NCBI GenBank assembly: GCA_030041375.1
Contig: JASHOA010000034.1
Coordinates: 1 to 47,738 of the forward strand
Direction of reading: 5' to 3'
Length of the DNA stretch: 47,738 bases
Source of the DNA: Acetobacteraceae bacterium
GTDB lineage: Bacteria > Pseudomonadota > Alphaproteobacteria > Acetobacterales > Acetobacteraceae
Part shown: piece by piece, positions 18,436 through 24,822 of the stretch
How positions within the stretch are numbered: the stretch's first letter is position 1
How the letters are laid out: every line of letters starts with the position of its first letter
Notes under the pieces: generated by a model
Seen by the model: only the letters and a program-made list of their open reading frames with translations
Database searches by the model: none
What the model was told of the DNA's origin: nothing
Program-made: the position numbers and the translations under genes

Positions 18436-19146
18436 ATGCAAGGCACCACCGCAGATGCGGCCGAGATCGCCCGTTTCAGCCGCCTGGCCGGGGAATGGTG
18501 GAACCCGAAGGGGCCGATGCGCCCGTTGCACCAGATGAACGCGCTGCGTGTCGGCTGGGTCGTCGGACGCCTCGGACAGCATTACCAGAATGCCGCCGGC
18601 CTCACCCTGCTCGATGTCGGCTGCGGTGCCGGCCTGGCTTCGGAGGCGCTGGCCAGGCACGGGTTTTCCGTCCTCGGCCTCGATCCCTCAGCCAGCATGA
18701 TCGCCGCTGCCGAGGCCCATGCCGAAGGAAGCGGGCTTTCCCTGCGCTATCGCGTTGGCCTGCCCGAGCAGATCCTCGCGGAGGGGGCCTGCTTCGCCGC
18801 CATCACGGCACTCGAGGTCATCGAGCACGTGCCCGAGCCGGCGCGCTTCCTGGCCACGCTTGCCGCGTTGCTCGCGCCCGGCGGGCTGCTGTTTCTGTCA
18901 ACTATCAACCGCACGTTGAAATCCCTGCTCGTCGCCAAGCTGGGCGCGGAATATGTGCTCAGGCTGTTGCCTCCCGGAACGCATGACTGGCAGCATTTCA
19001 TCCGCCCGGCCGAAATGGAGCGCCTGCTCGGCAAGGCCGGGCTGAGGCTCGCCGACATTGCCGGGATGACTTTCGATCCGCTCTGCCGAACCTGGCGGGA
19101 AAATCGCGATGTCTCGGTCAATTACATCGTCATGGCCGGGGCCTGA
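18436..19146 (+). CDS. ubiG: ubiquinone biosynthesis O-methyltransferase
   Basis: A 236-residue class I methyltransferase that carries out both O-methylations in ubiquinone synthesis using SAM. EIARFSRLAGEWWNPKGPMRPLHQMNALR at the N-terminus is diagnostic for UbiG. Motif I is LLDVGCGAGLASEALARHG, followed by VLGLDPSASMI, EVIEHVPEP and FLSTINRTLKSLLVAKLGAEY. The ending HDWQHFIRPAEM and NYIVMA is also typical. The start ATG at 18436 is preceded by an A/G-rich ribosome site. The final 25 bases overlap the converging dynamin-like gene. Confidence 0.95.
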   Translation: MQGTTADAAEIARFSRLAGEWWNPKGPMRPLHQMNALRVGWVVGRLGQHYQNAAGLTLLDVGCGAGLASEALARHGFSVLGLDPSASMIAAAEAHAEGSGLSLRYRVGLPEQILAEGACFAAITALEVIEHVPEPARFLATLAALLAPGGLLFLSTINRTLKSLLVAKLGAEYVLRLLPPGTHDWQHFIRPAEMERLLGKAGLRLADIAGMTFDPLCRTWRENRDVSVNYIVMAGA

Positions 19147-20942
19147 GCATTCGGGCCCGTCGTCCCGGCTCGCAACTCGTGCAGGGCCTGCTCGATACGC
19201 ATGAGGCGGCGCGTTGTCGCTTCCTCCTCGGCAATACGCTGATCCACCGATTCCGCATGCCGCCGGCGGCTCTCCAGCGCGATGCGCATGGCATCCCGCG
19301 TGGCGGCCAGCGCGGTGGCGAGATGGCGATCGATCTCGGCGGCGAAACGGCGCACCGCCTCCTCGATCTCCCGGTGCATGGCCCAGCGCATGCTCTCGAC
19401 ATTGCGTGTGGCGAGCGCGGCAACTTCGACCGCCGCTTGTCTCCGTGCCCGCCGCCGCTGCAACGCCCTCGGCAGAAAGCGGCTCACTATGCCGATCGAG
19501 ATCTGGGTCAGTGATTCGGTACGACCGCTGGCGGCCCAGGATGGCCGCTCCCCCGCTTCGGGAACCTGGCTCGCGAGTAGAGGGGCAGCCGGAATTTCGA
19601 ACAGTTCCGCCGCGGTGTGTCGCACCTCTTCCGCCAGAGCGTCCGCACGCTGCCAGTGTCGATGCATGATCTCGCCGAGGCTCTTTTCGATTCGTTGCGA
19701 AAGCTCGGCGTGGGCATCATCGAAGAAAGCCGCGCCGCGCTCGCCGAGCGCGATGCCCAGCGTGTCCGTCGGCTCCGTTTCAGCCAGCCGATCCAGTTCC
19801 GCGAGCAAGGTGACGCGTGCCTGGTCCCCCACCTTGGAGGCCTCCGCCTCGAGCTGCTCCAGCAGGCGCAGCCGGTCGCCGGCAAGGCGATCGCGGACGT
19901 CGCGTTGCTCTTCTGCGATCCGTGCCATCGATTGGTCGAAGAGGTCCATCCTGCGTTCAAGATCTTCGAGCGGCATGCGCAGCGATTGCAGGGTGATCTC
20001 TGATTCGAGACGGATCGCACCGATCAGCCCGGCCGCCTTGCCGGCGATCGCCGTGCGCAAAATCGCTGCCTTCTCACCGCCGAGCGTGATCGCCAGGTGC
20101 CGTTCAAGCGCCGTGATTCCGCTTGCCGCGAGAGCGTCCGGATCGCCGGCCTGTTTCGCACGCAGTGCCTGGCGGGCCGAAAGCAGAAACAAGGGCTCGG
20201 CCGCCGGGCGTTTCGTCTCGCTGGCCAGGACACGTTCCAGGAACGCTCTCGAAATCTCGCGGTCCGCAGGTTCGAGAAGATCGACCTTGTTGAGAACCAC
20301 GATCAGGGAAGCTGTCGCCTCGCGGGCACGCTTCAGCCAGTCGCGCTCGATCTCGGTGATCGGTGGATCCGGAGACAGCACAAAAAGGGCGGCGTCACAC
20401 TCGGGGAGTGTCGCTTCGGCTGCAGCGGTATTGTGCCGGAATGTCGATCCGACTCCGGGAGTATCGATCAGTACCAGGCCTTGCTCGAGCAGCGCCGAAG
20501 GAAGCCTCGCCTCCACGCGGCTCACGCCGCGCCGGTTCTCCGGATTCCCCGCCTCCGTAACGAGGCCGGTGAGCAACGAGCAGAACGCTTCCTCGGTCGT
20601 GGGGTGATGCTCTTCGACAGCGCCATTGCGGAAGCTTGCTCTCAGATATGCTGCCGGGCCGCCGGAGATGAAAACGGGAATCGAGGTCGAGGGCAGTACT
20701 TCCACCGGCATCACTTTCTGCCCGAGCAGTGCGTTCAGGAGCGAACTCTTGCCGCGCTTGAATTGACCGAGCGCGGCCACCTGCAGCCTTGCCTCGGCGA
20801 GCCGGACCGCAAGCGTCTCGAGCGAACTGATATGGGCGCTCTGGCCGGCGCTCGGCCGGGGCACGGCCTCGCGTCCGCGCGCGATGAGCTCTCCGAGGCC
20901 CGCCGGGTCGATCTCCAAGGCTGCCTCCTCGCCCTCACTCAC
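19122..20942 (-). CDS. bacterial dynamin-like GTPase
   Basis: A 606-residue dynamin-family large GTPase. The GTPase domain (about 50-300) has the P-loop GQFKRGKSS (59-67), a switch-I threonine region around PSTSIPV (85-91), DTPG (160-163) and NKVD (218-221). The rest is a long helical, heptad-rich stalk with many Arg/Glu residues. At about residues 475-500 comes SIGIVSRFLPRALQRRRARRQ, an amphipathic and basic segment that could contact membrane. Family members remodel or protect membranes. The gene is alone rather than paired with a second dynamin as often seen. R1 and R2 lie directly upstream of the start, and the 3' end overlaps ubiG on the other strand by 25 bases. Confidence 0.85.
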   Translation of the reverse strand: MSEGEEAALEIDPAGLGELIARGREAVPRPSAGQSAHISSLETLAVRLAEARLQVAALGQFKRGKSSLLNALLGQKVMPVEVLPSTSIPVFISGGPAAYLRASFRNGAVEEHHPTTEEAFCSLLTGLVTEAGNPENRRGVSRVEARLPSALLEQGLVLIDTPGVGSTFRHNTAAAEATLPECDAALFVLSPDPPITEIERDWLKRAREATASLIVVLNKVDLLEPADREISRAFLERVLASETKRPAAEPLFLLSARQALRAKQAGDPDALAASGITALERHLAITLGGEKAAILRTAIAGKAAGLIGAIRLESEITLQSLRMPLEDLERRMDLFDQSMARIAEEQRDVRDRLAGDRLRLLEQLEAEASKVGDQARVTLLAELDRLAETEPTDTLGIALGERGAAFFDDAHAELSQRIEKSLGEIMHRHWQRADALAEEVRHTAAELFEIPAAPLLASQVPEAGERPSWAASGRTESLTQISIGIVSRFLPRALQRRRARRQAAVEVAALATRNVESMRWAMHREIEEAVRRFAAEIDRHLATALAATRDAMRIALESRRRHAESVDQRIAEEEATTRRLMRIEQALHELRAGTTGPNAQAPAMTM

Positions 20943-21016
20943 GCGTCAGCACCGCTGATCCCGCCCCCGGCGGGGCCGGCGCTTGCCTCGAGGCACTGGC
21001 TTTTTGCGGTCTTTAA

Positions 21017-21123
21017 CTAGCCCGCGATCGCCCGAGGCGGAATCGTCGGAGGGCGTGAATCGCGGGCTCGAATAAAGCGCGAGACCCATGTCGGGCTGCA
21101 CAGTCAGCCCGACACGGGTCTAG
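21017..21123. repeat. dispersed repeat R1, copy b (107 bp)
   Basis: Second copy of R1, about 95% identical to 2772-2878 by eye, again bounded by CTAG on both sides and keeping both hairpins. It lies about 75 bases upstream of the dynamin-like gene start and abuts repeat R2 directly, sharing the final G at 21123. The two repeats together fill most of the 308-base gap between the dynamin-like gene and the next gene. Confidence 0.9.
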
Positions 21124-21251
21124 TGTCCTGCCCCCGACGTTTGCTGCCGCTGGCAGCAAACGAAAGGGGATCAGCAGGCCACTGAAAATAAAGAGGGGTG
21201 TGCCGACCGCCAGAGTGCATCCTACGGTATCAAGCGTTGGAGTCGGCACAC
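21123..21251. repeat. dispersed repeat R2, copy a (about 129 bp)
   Basis: It matches 27177-27304. It contains a perfect 10-bp hairpin GTTTGCTGCC (21139-21148)/GGCAGCAAAC (21152-21161) with a 3-base loop. A conserved AATAAAGAGGGG segment follows. Then an inverted repeat GTGTGCCGAC (21198-21207)/GTCGGCACAC (21242-21251) encloses a 34-base spacer whose interior differs completely from the other copy. The last base falls in the stop codon of the neighbouring gene. Confidence 0.88.
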
Positions 21252-21976
21252 TAGAACGCGTTGGCGGTCCAGCTGAGGATGGCGCGCAGATATCCTGCGG
21301 TGCGGCCGGCCACCGCCTTGCTGCGATCGGCCCGTTCCCGCTGCATCAGCACTTGTTCGATCCGCCCCATGCGTGCATCGTCGATCGCAACCGGCAATCC
21401 TTCCTGGCCAATGCAGCAGGCACGATCGAGAATCTCGATCGCCTGCGCCCAGTACCACCGGCGCGAGGCCGGCTCCGGCGCCTCTGTTGCGCAGAAGCAA
21501 AGAAGACTCGCCACGGCTTCGGCGAGCTTGCAGCCGGACTGCGGGTCCAACGCCCCTTCAGAGGTTCCGGTGAGATTCACCAGCCGGCTGCTCAGCTCCC
21601 GGAACTCGGTCATCCGGCGCCAGCGCCGCGAAGCCCTGCAGCCGAGAAAGTCCCTGCAGATGCGGGGCAGGATCTCGAGGTCCACCGCGGCACGCAACAT
21701 GCTGGCCCGCGCCGCGTCGTGCCCGTCGTTGGTGCCAACGATCCGCGGCACGAACGGCTTCAGCTCCTGGCGCATGGTGCGCGGCATCGCATCATTGATC
21801 CGCACCGCAAGTTCACGAATCAGCGGCGAAGCGGTGCGCGGCCGGTCCGAATGCCCTTCCCCGGCCAGCAGGGCGACGAACGACATGACGCAAAGTTTGC
21901 CCTGGCTTGGGTCACCGGCACCCTTGACCAGTTCAACCTTCTCATAAAGGCGCTCCAACCTTTCATCGACGACCAT
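21251..21976 (-). CDS. hypothetical protein (241 residues)
   Basis: I do not recognise this family. The start ATG at 21976 has an excellent ribosome site (AAGGAGG, five bases upstream). The protein begins MVVDERLERLYEKVELVKG, is soluble and mainly helical, and has regularly spaced Arg/Leu. Five of its six cysteines are in the C-terminal half, including CKLAEAVASLLCFCATEAPEP and ILDRACCIGQEGLPV, but they form no clear metal site. It ends within the terminal arm of repeat R2. It lies 239 bases downstream of the Nudix gene on the same strand; that gap shows no terminator or obvious promoter, so co-transcription with the fluoride-controlled Nudix gene is possible but not shown. Confidence 0.65.
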   Translation of the reverse strand: MVVDERLERLYEKVELVKGAGDPSQGKLCVMSFVALLAGEGHSDRPRTASPLIRELAVRINDAMPRTMRQELKPFVPRIVGTNDGHDAARASMLRAAVDLEILPRICRDFLGCRASRRWRRMTEFRELSSRLVNLTGTSEGALDPQSGCKLAEAVASLLCFCATEAPEPASRRWYWAQAIEILDRACCIGQEGLPVAIDDARMGRIEQVLMQRERADRSKAVAGRTAGYLRAILSWTANAF

Positions 21977-22215
21977 GTTGCCCTCCTTGAGAACGACGCG
22001 CGGCGGCCGGCTCGTGGCCGCTCGCGAGGAACCGGCGACAGGATCCGCGCGAGGCGTCCGGAATGATGGCGCCAACCCTCCGGCGCTGCGGCAGGGCTGG
22101 TCGGGATGGTGATCGAGTTCGAAGGTACGACCTCCGTGCAGAGACAGGCAGGTAGCGGAATCGCAAGCAACCACGCGGAGCGGCCCGGAACTGCGAGGTC
22201 AGGCTCACCATGCGG

Positions 22216-22893
22216 TCACTCCCGGCCGGAAACCTCGGGCAGCGCCAAATCCAATTGCCGGAACTGCTCGAGAACTTCCCTGTAGACCGACTCCTTGAAG
22301 GTGATAATCAGCTCTGCCGCTCGGTCAAGCGAAACCCATCGCCAGGCATTGAACTCAGGATGTTCCGTCGCGACGTCGATCTCGGCGCTGGTGCCGAGGA
22401 AGCGCATCGCGAACCATTTCTGCTGCTGCCCTCGCCACCTGCCGTTCCAGGCACGGCCAGCCAGCGCAACCGGCACGTCGTAGCGTAGCCAGCCTTTGCT
22501 TTCAGCAAGGACAGCAACGTTGTCGGTTCCGATTTCTTCGCGCAGCTCCCGCAACGCTGCGGCCAGAGGAGATTCGCCGGGTTCTATGCCACCTTGCGGC
22601 ATCTGCCACGGCTGCCCGCCCGCATCGGCACGGCGCCCGACCAGGATGTTCCCGCTGTCGTTGAAGAGAACGATGCCAACTCCGGGTCGATAGGCCGGGT
22701 CGCGATCCGGCTCAAGGCTCAGCTCGCCAGTGCCGGACCCGAGGCTATGGGCTGCCTTGGCAAGGGTGCGCTGCACCATCCGCCGGAATTCGGCGGGATC
22801 GACACGGTCCGCCTTCATCACGGCCTGGATGATCGGGTCGGCGAGCAGGCTTTCCAGGCACGCCCGCTCATGCCACTCGGAGATCTGCGGCAT
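22216..22893 (-). CDS. RppH-like Nudix hydrolase with N-terminal extension
   Basis: A 225-residue protein. Residues about 68-215 match RNA pyrophosphohydrolase RppH, which removes pyrophosphate from 5'-triphosphorylated RNA. YRPGVGIVLFN starts the domain, the Nudix box spans 101-123 (GGIEPGESPLAAALRELREEIGT, with the metal-binding REEIG glutamates), and GQQQKWFAMRF and ATEHPEFNAWRWV follow. Residues 1-67 are extra compared with ordinary RppH of about 160 residues and include CLESLLADPIIQAVMKADRV. GGAGG lies 10 bases before the ATG. A fluoride riboswitch lies in the leader and can fold over this ribosome site. Because of the extension and the unusual context it may be a specialised paralogue of RppH. 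Confidence 0.85.
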   Translation of the reverse strand: MPQISEWHERACLESLLADPIIQAVMKADRVDPAEFRRMVQRTLAKAAHSLGSGTGELSLEPDRDPAYRPGVGIVLFNDSGNILVGRRADAGGQPWQMPQGGIEPGESPLAAALRELREEIGTDNVAVLAESKGWLRYDVPVALAGRAWNGRWRGQQQKWFAMRFLGTSAEIDVATEHPEFNAWRWVSLDRAAELIITFKESVYREVLEQFRQLDLALPEVSGRE

Positions 22894-22937
22894 CTGACTG
22901 ACTCCTCCCCCGCCCGCGGTACGCAACAACCACATTG

Positions 22938-22986
22938 GCAGGGGTCATCAGCCTCAACGGCCTTTATCGGGAACCCCATCCCGATA
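22938..22986 (-). promoter_or_regulatory. fluoride riboswitch (crcB motif), copy 1
   Basis: On the minus strand P1 is ATCGGG/CCCGAT closing the 8-base loop ATGGGGTT. AAA then leads to a short P3 GGCC/GGCT, followed by GATGACCCCTGC. The loop GGGGT pairs with ACCCC to form the pseudoknot. This reproduces the fluoride aptamer layout: an AUG in the loop, GGCUGAUG, then the pseudoknot strand. Downstream, CCCCTGCC can instead pair with GGCGGGGG (22907-22914) at the ribosome site of the Nudix gene. Fluoride should therefore free the site and turn translation on. The core is shared with copy 2, with different stem bases. Confidence 0.9.
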
Positions 22987-22999
22987 GATACGCCCAGGA

Positions 23000-23028
23000 G
23001 AATAAGGGCGGGGTATCGCGAACGTCAA
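23000..23028 (-). promoter_or_regulatory. sigma70-type promoter of the Nudix transcript
   Basis: TTGACG (23023-23028) and TTATTC (23000-23005) on the minus strand are separated by exactly 17 bases. The predicted transcription start, near 22992, lies just upstream of the P1 stem of riboswitch copy 1, as expected if the aptamer forms the 5' end of the mRNA. Confidence 0.6.
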
Positions 23029-23074
23029 GGCTGCGCGCCTTCGCCCACATTGCCGCACCTCATCGAGCCCGCCC

Positions 23075-23467
23075 TCAGTAATCCGCCTTCCCGGGGATCA
23101 CGGCGCGCACGCCGCCGCGCGGATTGGCAACATCGCCATTCCGGCGCGGAATCAGATGATAGTGACAGTGAAAGATGGTCTGACCTGCAACCGCTCCGAC
23201 ATTGATCCCGATATTGAAACCGAGGACGGCTTCGTCCTTGGTCAGGATCGTCGTCCGCGCCAGGGCGAGCAGCTCCTCGATCGCGCGCCGTTCCGTCGTC
23301 TTCAGTTCGAAATAGCTCGCAACGTGCCGCCGCGGCAGAACCAGCATGTGCAGGGGCGTCACCGGCGTCGTATCGTAAACGGCATAGGCAAGCCGCCTCG
23401 CGAACACCATCCGGCCTTCCGGCATGGTACAGAAAACGCAATTCGGGTCTGCTTTTCGCATCGTCAT
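23075..23467 (-). CDS. HIT-family nucleotide hydrolase
   Basis: A 130-residue histidine-triad protein. CVFCTMPEG at residues 10-18 supplies two cysteines of a likely zinc site, and the catalytic triad is HCHYHLIPR with His100, His102 and His104. HIT enzymes hydrolyse or transfer the NMP moiety of NMP-X compounds such as dinucleoside polyphosphates and phosphoramidates. FNIGINVGAVAGQTIFH is the usual strand before the triad. The start codon overlaps the stop of the HEAT-repeat gene (ATGA at 23464-23467), so translation is coupled and the gene belongs to the fluoride-riboswitch-led unit. The substrate is unknown. Confidence 0.9.
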   Translation of the reverse strand: MTMRKADPNCVFCTMPEGRMVFARRLAYAVYDTTPVTPLHMLVLPRRHVASYFELKTTERRAIEELLALARTTILTKDEAVLGFNIGINVGAVAGQTIFHCHYHLIPRRNGDVANPRGGVRAVIPGKADY

Positions 23468-24363
23468 CGGGCGATCCTCGGCTCCCGCTCAAGGACTTCT
23501 TTCGCATCCGCACGGTGCCTGGCAAGCCAGTCCCCGATCTCCTCGCGGAGCAGGAAGTCGGATCCGGCAAGCAGGTCCGTCAGCGTCTCCGCGGCTTGGC
23601 GCCGATCACGCGCCGGCGCGATCCGAAGCGCAATCCGGCAGGCGAGCGCCCTGACCCGCTGATCCCTGTCTGCCATCAGGCCTGAGAGCGCCGGCCAGGT
23701 GGCTGCCCCATCCAGCGGCAGCTCTGCGATGAGGCCGAGTGCGCTTTGCCTCCGCCGCCTGCTTGATGCGCTCTCGCACTCATCTGCGGGCCGGCGGACG
23801 AGCGCTGTCCCGACCAGTGCTGGAACCGCACCGGAGCCCAGATTGCGGAGCGCCGCCTCAGCCCAGGGACGTGCATCATCCTCGGCCAATGCCGCGACCA
23901 GATAATCCAGTGCGTCAGCGCATCGGATTTTTCCCAGCGCTTCGACCACCCCGGCCAGCGGTGGGCGATGGGTGAGGCCGAGGAGCAGCGGAGCAGCCCG
24001 GGGATCATCCCACTCGGCAAGTGCGCGGGCGATCGCATTGACGATGGCTTGCTCTCCGGTCTCTTCGACCGGATCGACCGCTTCACGAGCCAGATCAAGA
24101 TATTCGATCAGAACCGCGTAGGCACGGAGTTGCGCCAGGGCCTCGACCGCGCGCCGGCGCGCTTCATAGAAACCGCTCGACTCCCGAGTGAAGAGGACCC
24201 GACGAAGTGCTGGAATCGCCTCGGCTCCGCACGCCACCGCCGCGACGACACCGAGCGACGCATCGTCCCGGAGGGAGGCAAGCCAGGCGATAGCGCGTTC
24301 GACTTCGGCCGCCTTGCCAGGGTCCGTAGGACACGCCGCGTCTTTCTCGGAACTTCCGCCCAT
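23464..24363 (-). CDS. HEAT-repeat protein
   Basis: A 299-residue all-helical protein of HEAT/PBS-lyase-type repeats. Units with the alternating pattern of paired helices include AVEALAQLRAYAVLIEYL, NAIARALAEWDDPRAAPLL, VVEALGKIRCADALDYLV and GLMADRDQRVRALACRIAL. Such solenoids are usually protein-interaction scaffolds; no catalytic motif is visible. The start is set at ATG 24363 because the longer alternative at 24489 would place codons upstream of and inside the fluoride aptamer. GTG codons at 24405 and 24414 are other candidates. The gene is first in an operon with the HIT gene (ATGA overlap), suggesting that the two proteins act together under fluoride control. Confidence 0.75.
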   Translation of the reverse strand: MGGSSEKDAACPTDPGKAAEVERAIAWLASLRDDASLGVVAAVACGAEAIPALRRVLFTRESSGFYEARRRAVEALAQLRAYAVLIEYLDLAREAVDPVEETGEQAIVNAIARALAEWDDPRAAPLLLGLTHRPPLAGVVEALGKIRCADALDYLVAALAEDDARPWAEAALRNLGSGAVPALVGTALVRRPADECESASSRRRRQSALGLIAELPLDGAATWPALSGLMADRDQRVRALACRIALRIAPARDRRQAAETLTDLLAGSDFLLREEIGDWLARHRADAKEVLEREPRIAR

Positions 24364-24434
24364 CGCCCGCTCAGCCCGGCTTCTCTGGGCGCCACACGGG
24401 ACCACACCGCGCACTCGCCTGCTCGAACCAGTCG

Positions 24435-24480
24435 AGGGGTCATCAGCCGAAAGGGCGATTCCGGGGAACCCCATCCCCGA
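24435..24480 (-). promoter_or_regulatory. fluoride riboswitch (crcB motif), copy 2
   Basis: On the minus strand P1 is CGGGG/CCCCG around the same 8-base loop ATGGGGTT. GGAAT leads to P3 GCC/GGC with loop CTTTC, then TGATGACCCCT completes the pseudoknot (GGGGT with ACCCC). P1 and P3 differ from copy 1 by paired changes, while the loop and the GGCTGATGACCCCT block are identical. It precedes the HEAT-repeat/HIT operon. How it controls expression is less clear than for copy 1. A CTCGA/TCGAG hairpin directly downstream overlaps the last pseudoknot bases and could compete. Confidence 0.9.
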
Positions 24481-24487
24481 TGAATTC

Positions 24488-24517
24488 ATTCTGGCACACT
24501 CGGATAGCTCCCGGCAA
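24488..24517 (-). promoter_or_regulatory. candidate sigma70 promoter of the HEAT-HIT operon
   Basis: TTGCCG (24512-24517) and CAGAAT (24488-24493) on the minus strand are 18 bases apart, and the predicted start falls a few bases before the P1 stem of riboswitch copy 2. The match to consensus is moderate, but the position relative to the aptamer mirrors the promoter of copy 1. Confidence 0.45.
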
Positions 24518-24610
24518 GCATGGCGCGGGCTGATCCGCCTCTCTGGTCTCCTCGCCCGCAGGCAGGACGTTGCCGGGCCGTTGATCGGCGCCTAATGTCG
24601 TCTCCCGAGG

Positions 24611-24711
24611 TCAATATGGCTTCTGGCGGAATCGCGTTGCGATCCGGCAAAGCCATGAAATTGATCGAGAAAATATACGAAGAGCGGGATGATCAAAAAT
24701 CGTCCCGTTCT
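24611..24711 (+). repeat. structured dispersed repeat R3, copy a (101 bp)
   Basis: It matches the minus strand of 45935-46035 at exactly the same length, with about 11 differences. It folds as a long imperfect hairpin (TCAAT...ATTGA outside, GGCTT/AAGCC and ATCGC/GCGAT inside), a linker GATCGAGAAAAT, and a second hairpin AGAGCGGGAT/ATCGTCCCGTTCT-type. It lies upstream of the DUF4129 gene in a 459-base gap. An open frame from ATG 24616 runs through it into that gene, but its status as coding is doubtful. Confidence 0.88.
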
Positions 24712-24822
24712 CGGCTGGTGGTGGGGTCCACCGTAATCGTCCGTCTCGGACCGATGACTCCTGCACGTTCGGGTGCCCGGCAGGAGCAAAAGGTGGCGGC
24801 AGGACCTCCTCGGAATTCAGAG

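Noticed and set aside
21977-22215. Promoter or extra gene between the Nudix gene and the downstream hypothetical gene
   Set aside because: No convincing -35/-10 pair, hairpin or coding frame beyond the good ribosome site of the downstream gene.
22938-24480. SAM-II or SAM/SAH riboswitch as the identity of the two pseudoknotted leaders
   Set aside because: The first impression on the plus strand was a generic H-type pseudoknot. Read on the minus strand the AUG loop, GGCUGAUG block and pseudoknot fit the fluoride aptamer closely, and no methionine gene is nearby.
24364-24489. Longer start (ATG 24489) for the HEAT-repeat protein
   Set aside because: Those codons run through the fluoride aptamer, and the predicted transcription start lies at or after this ATG.
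24520-24822. N-terminal extension of the DUF4129 protein through repeat R3
   Set aside because: The frame is open but coincides with a structured repeat found elsewhere in a non-coding gap. The first membrane helix follows naturally from ATG 24823.
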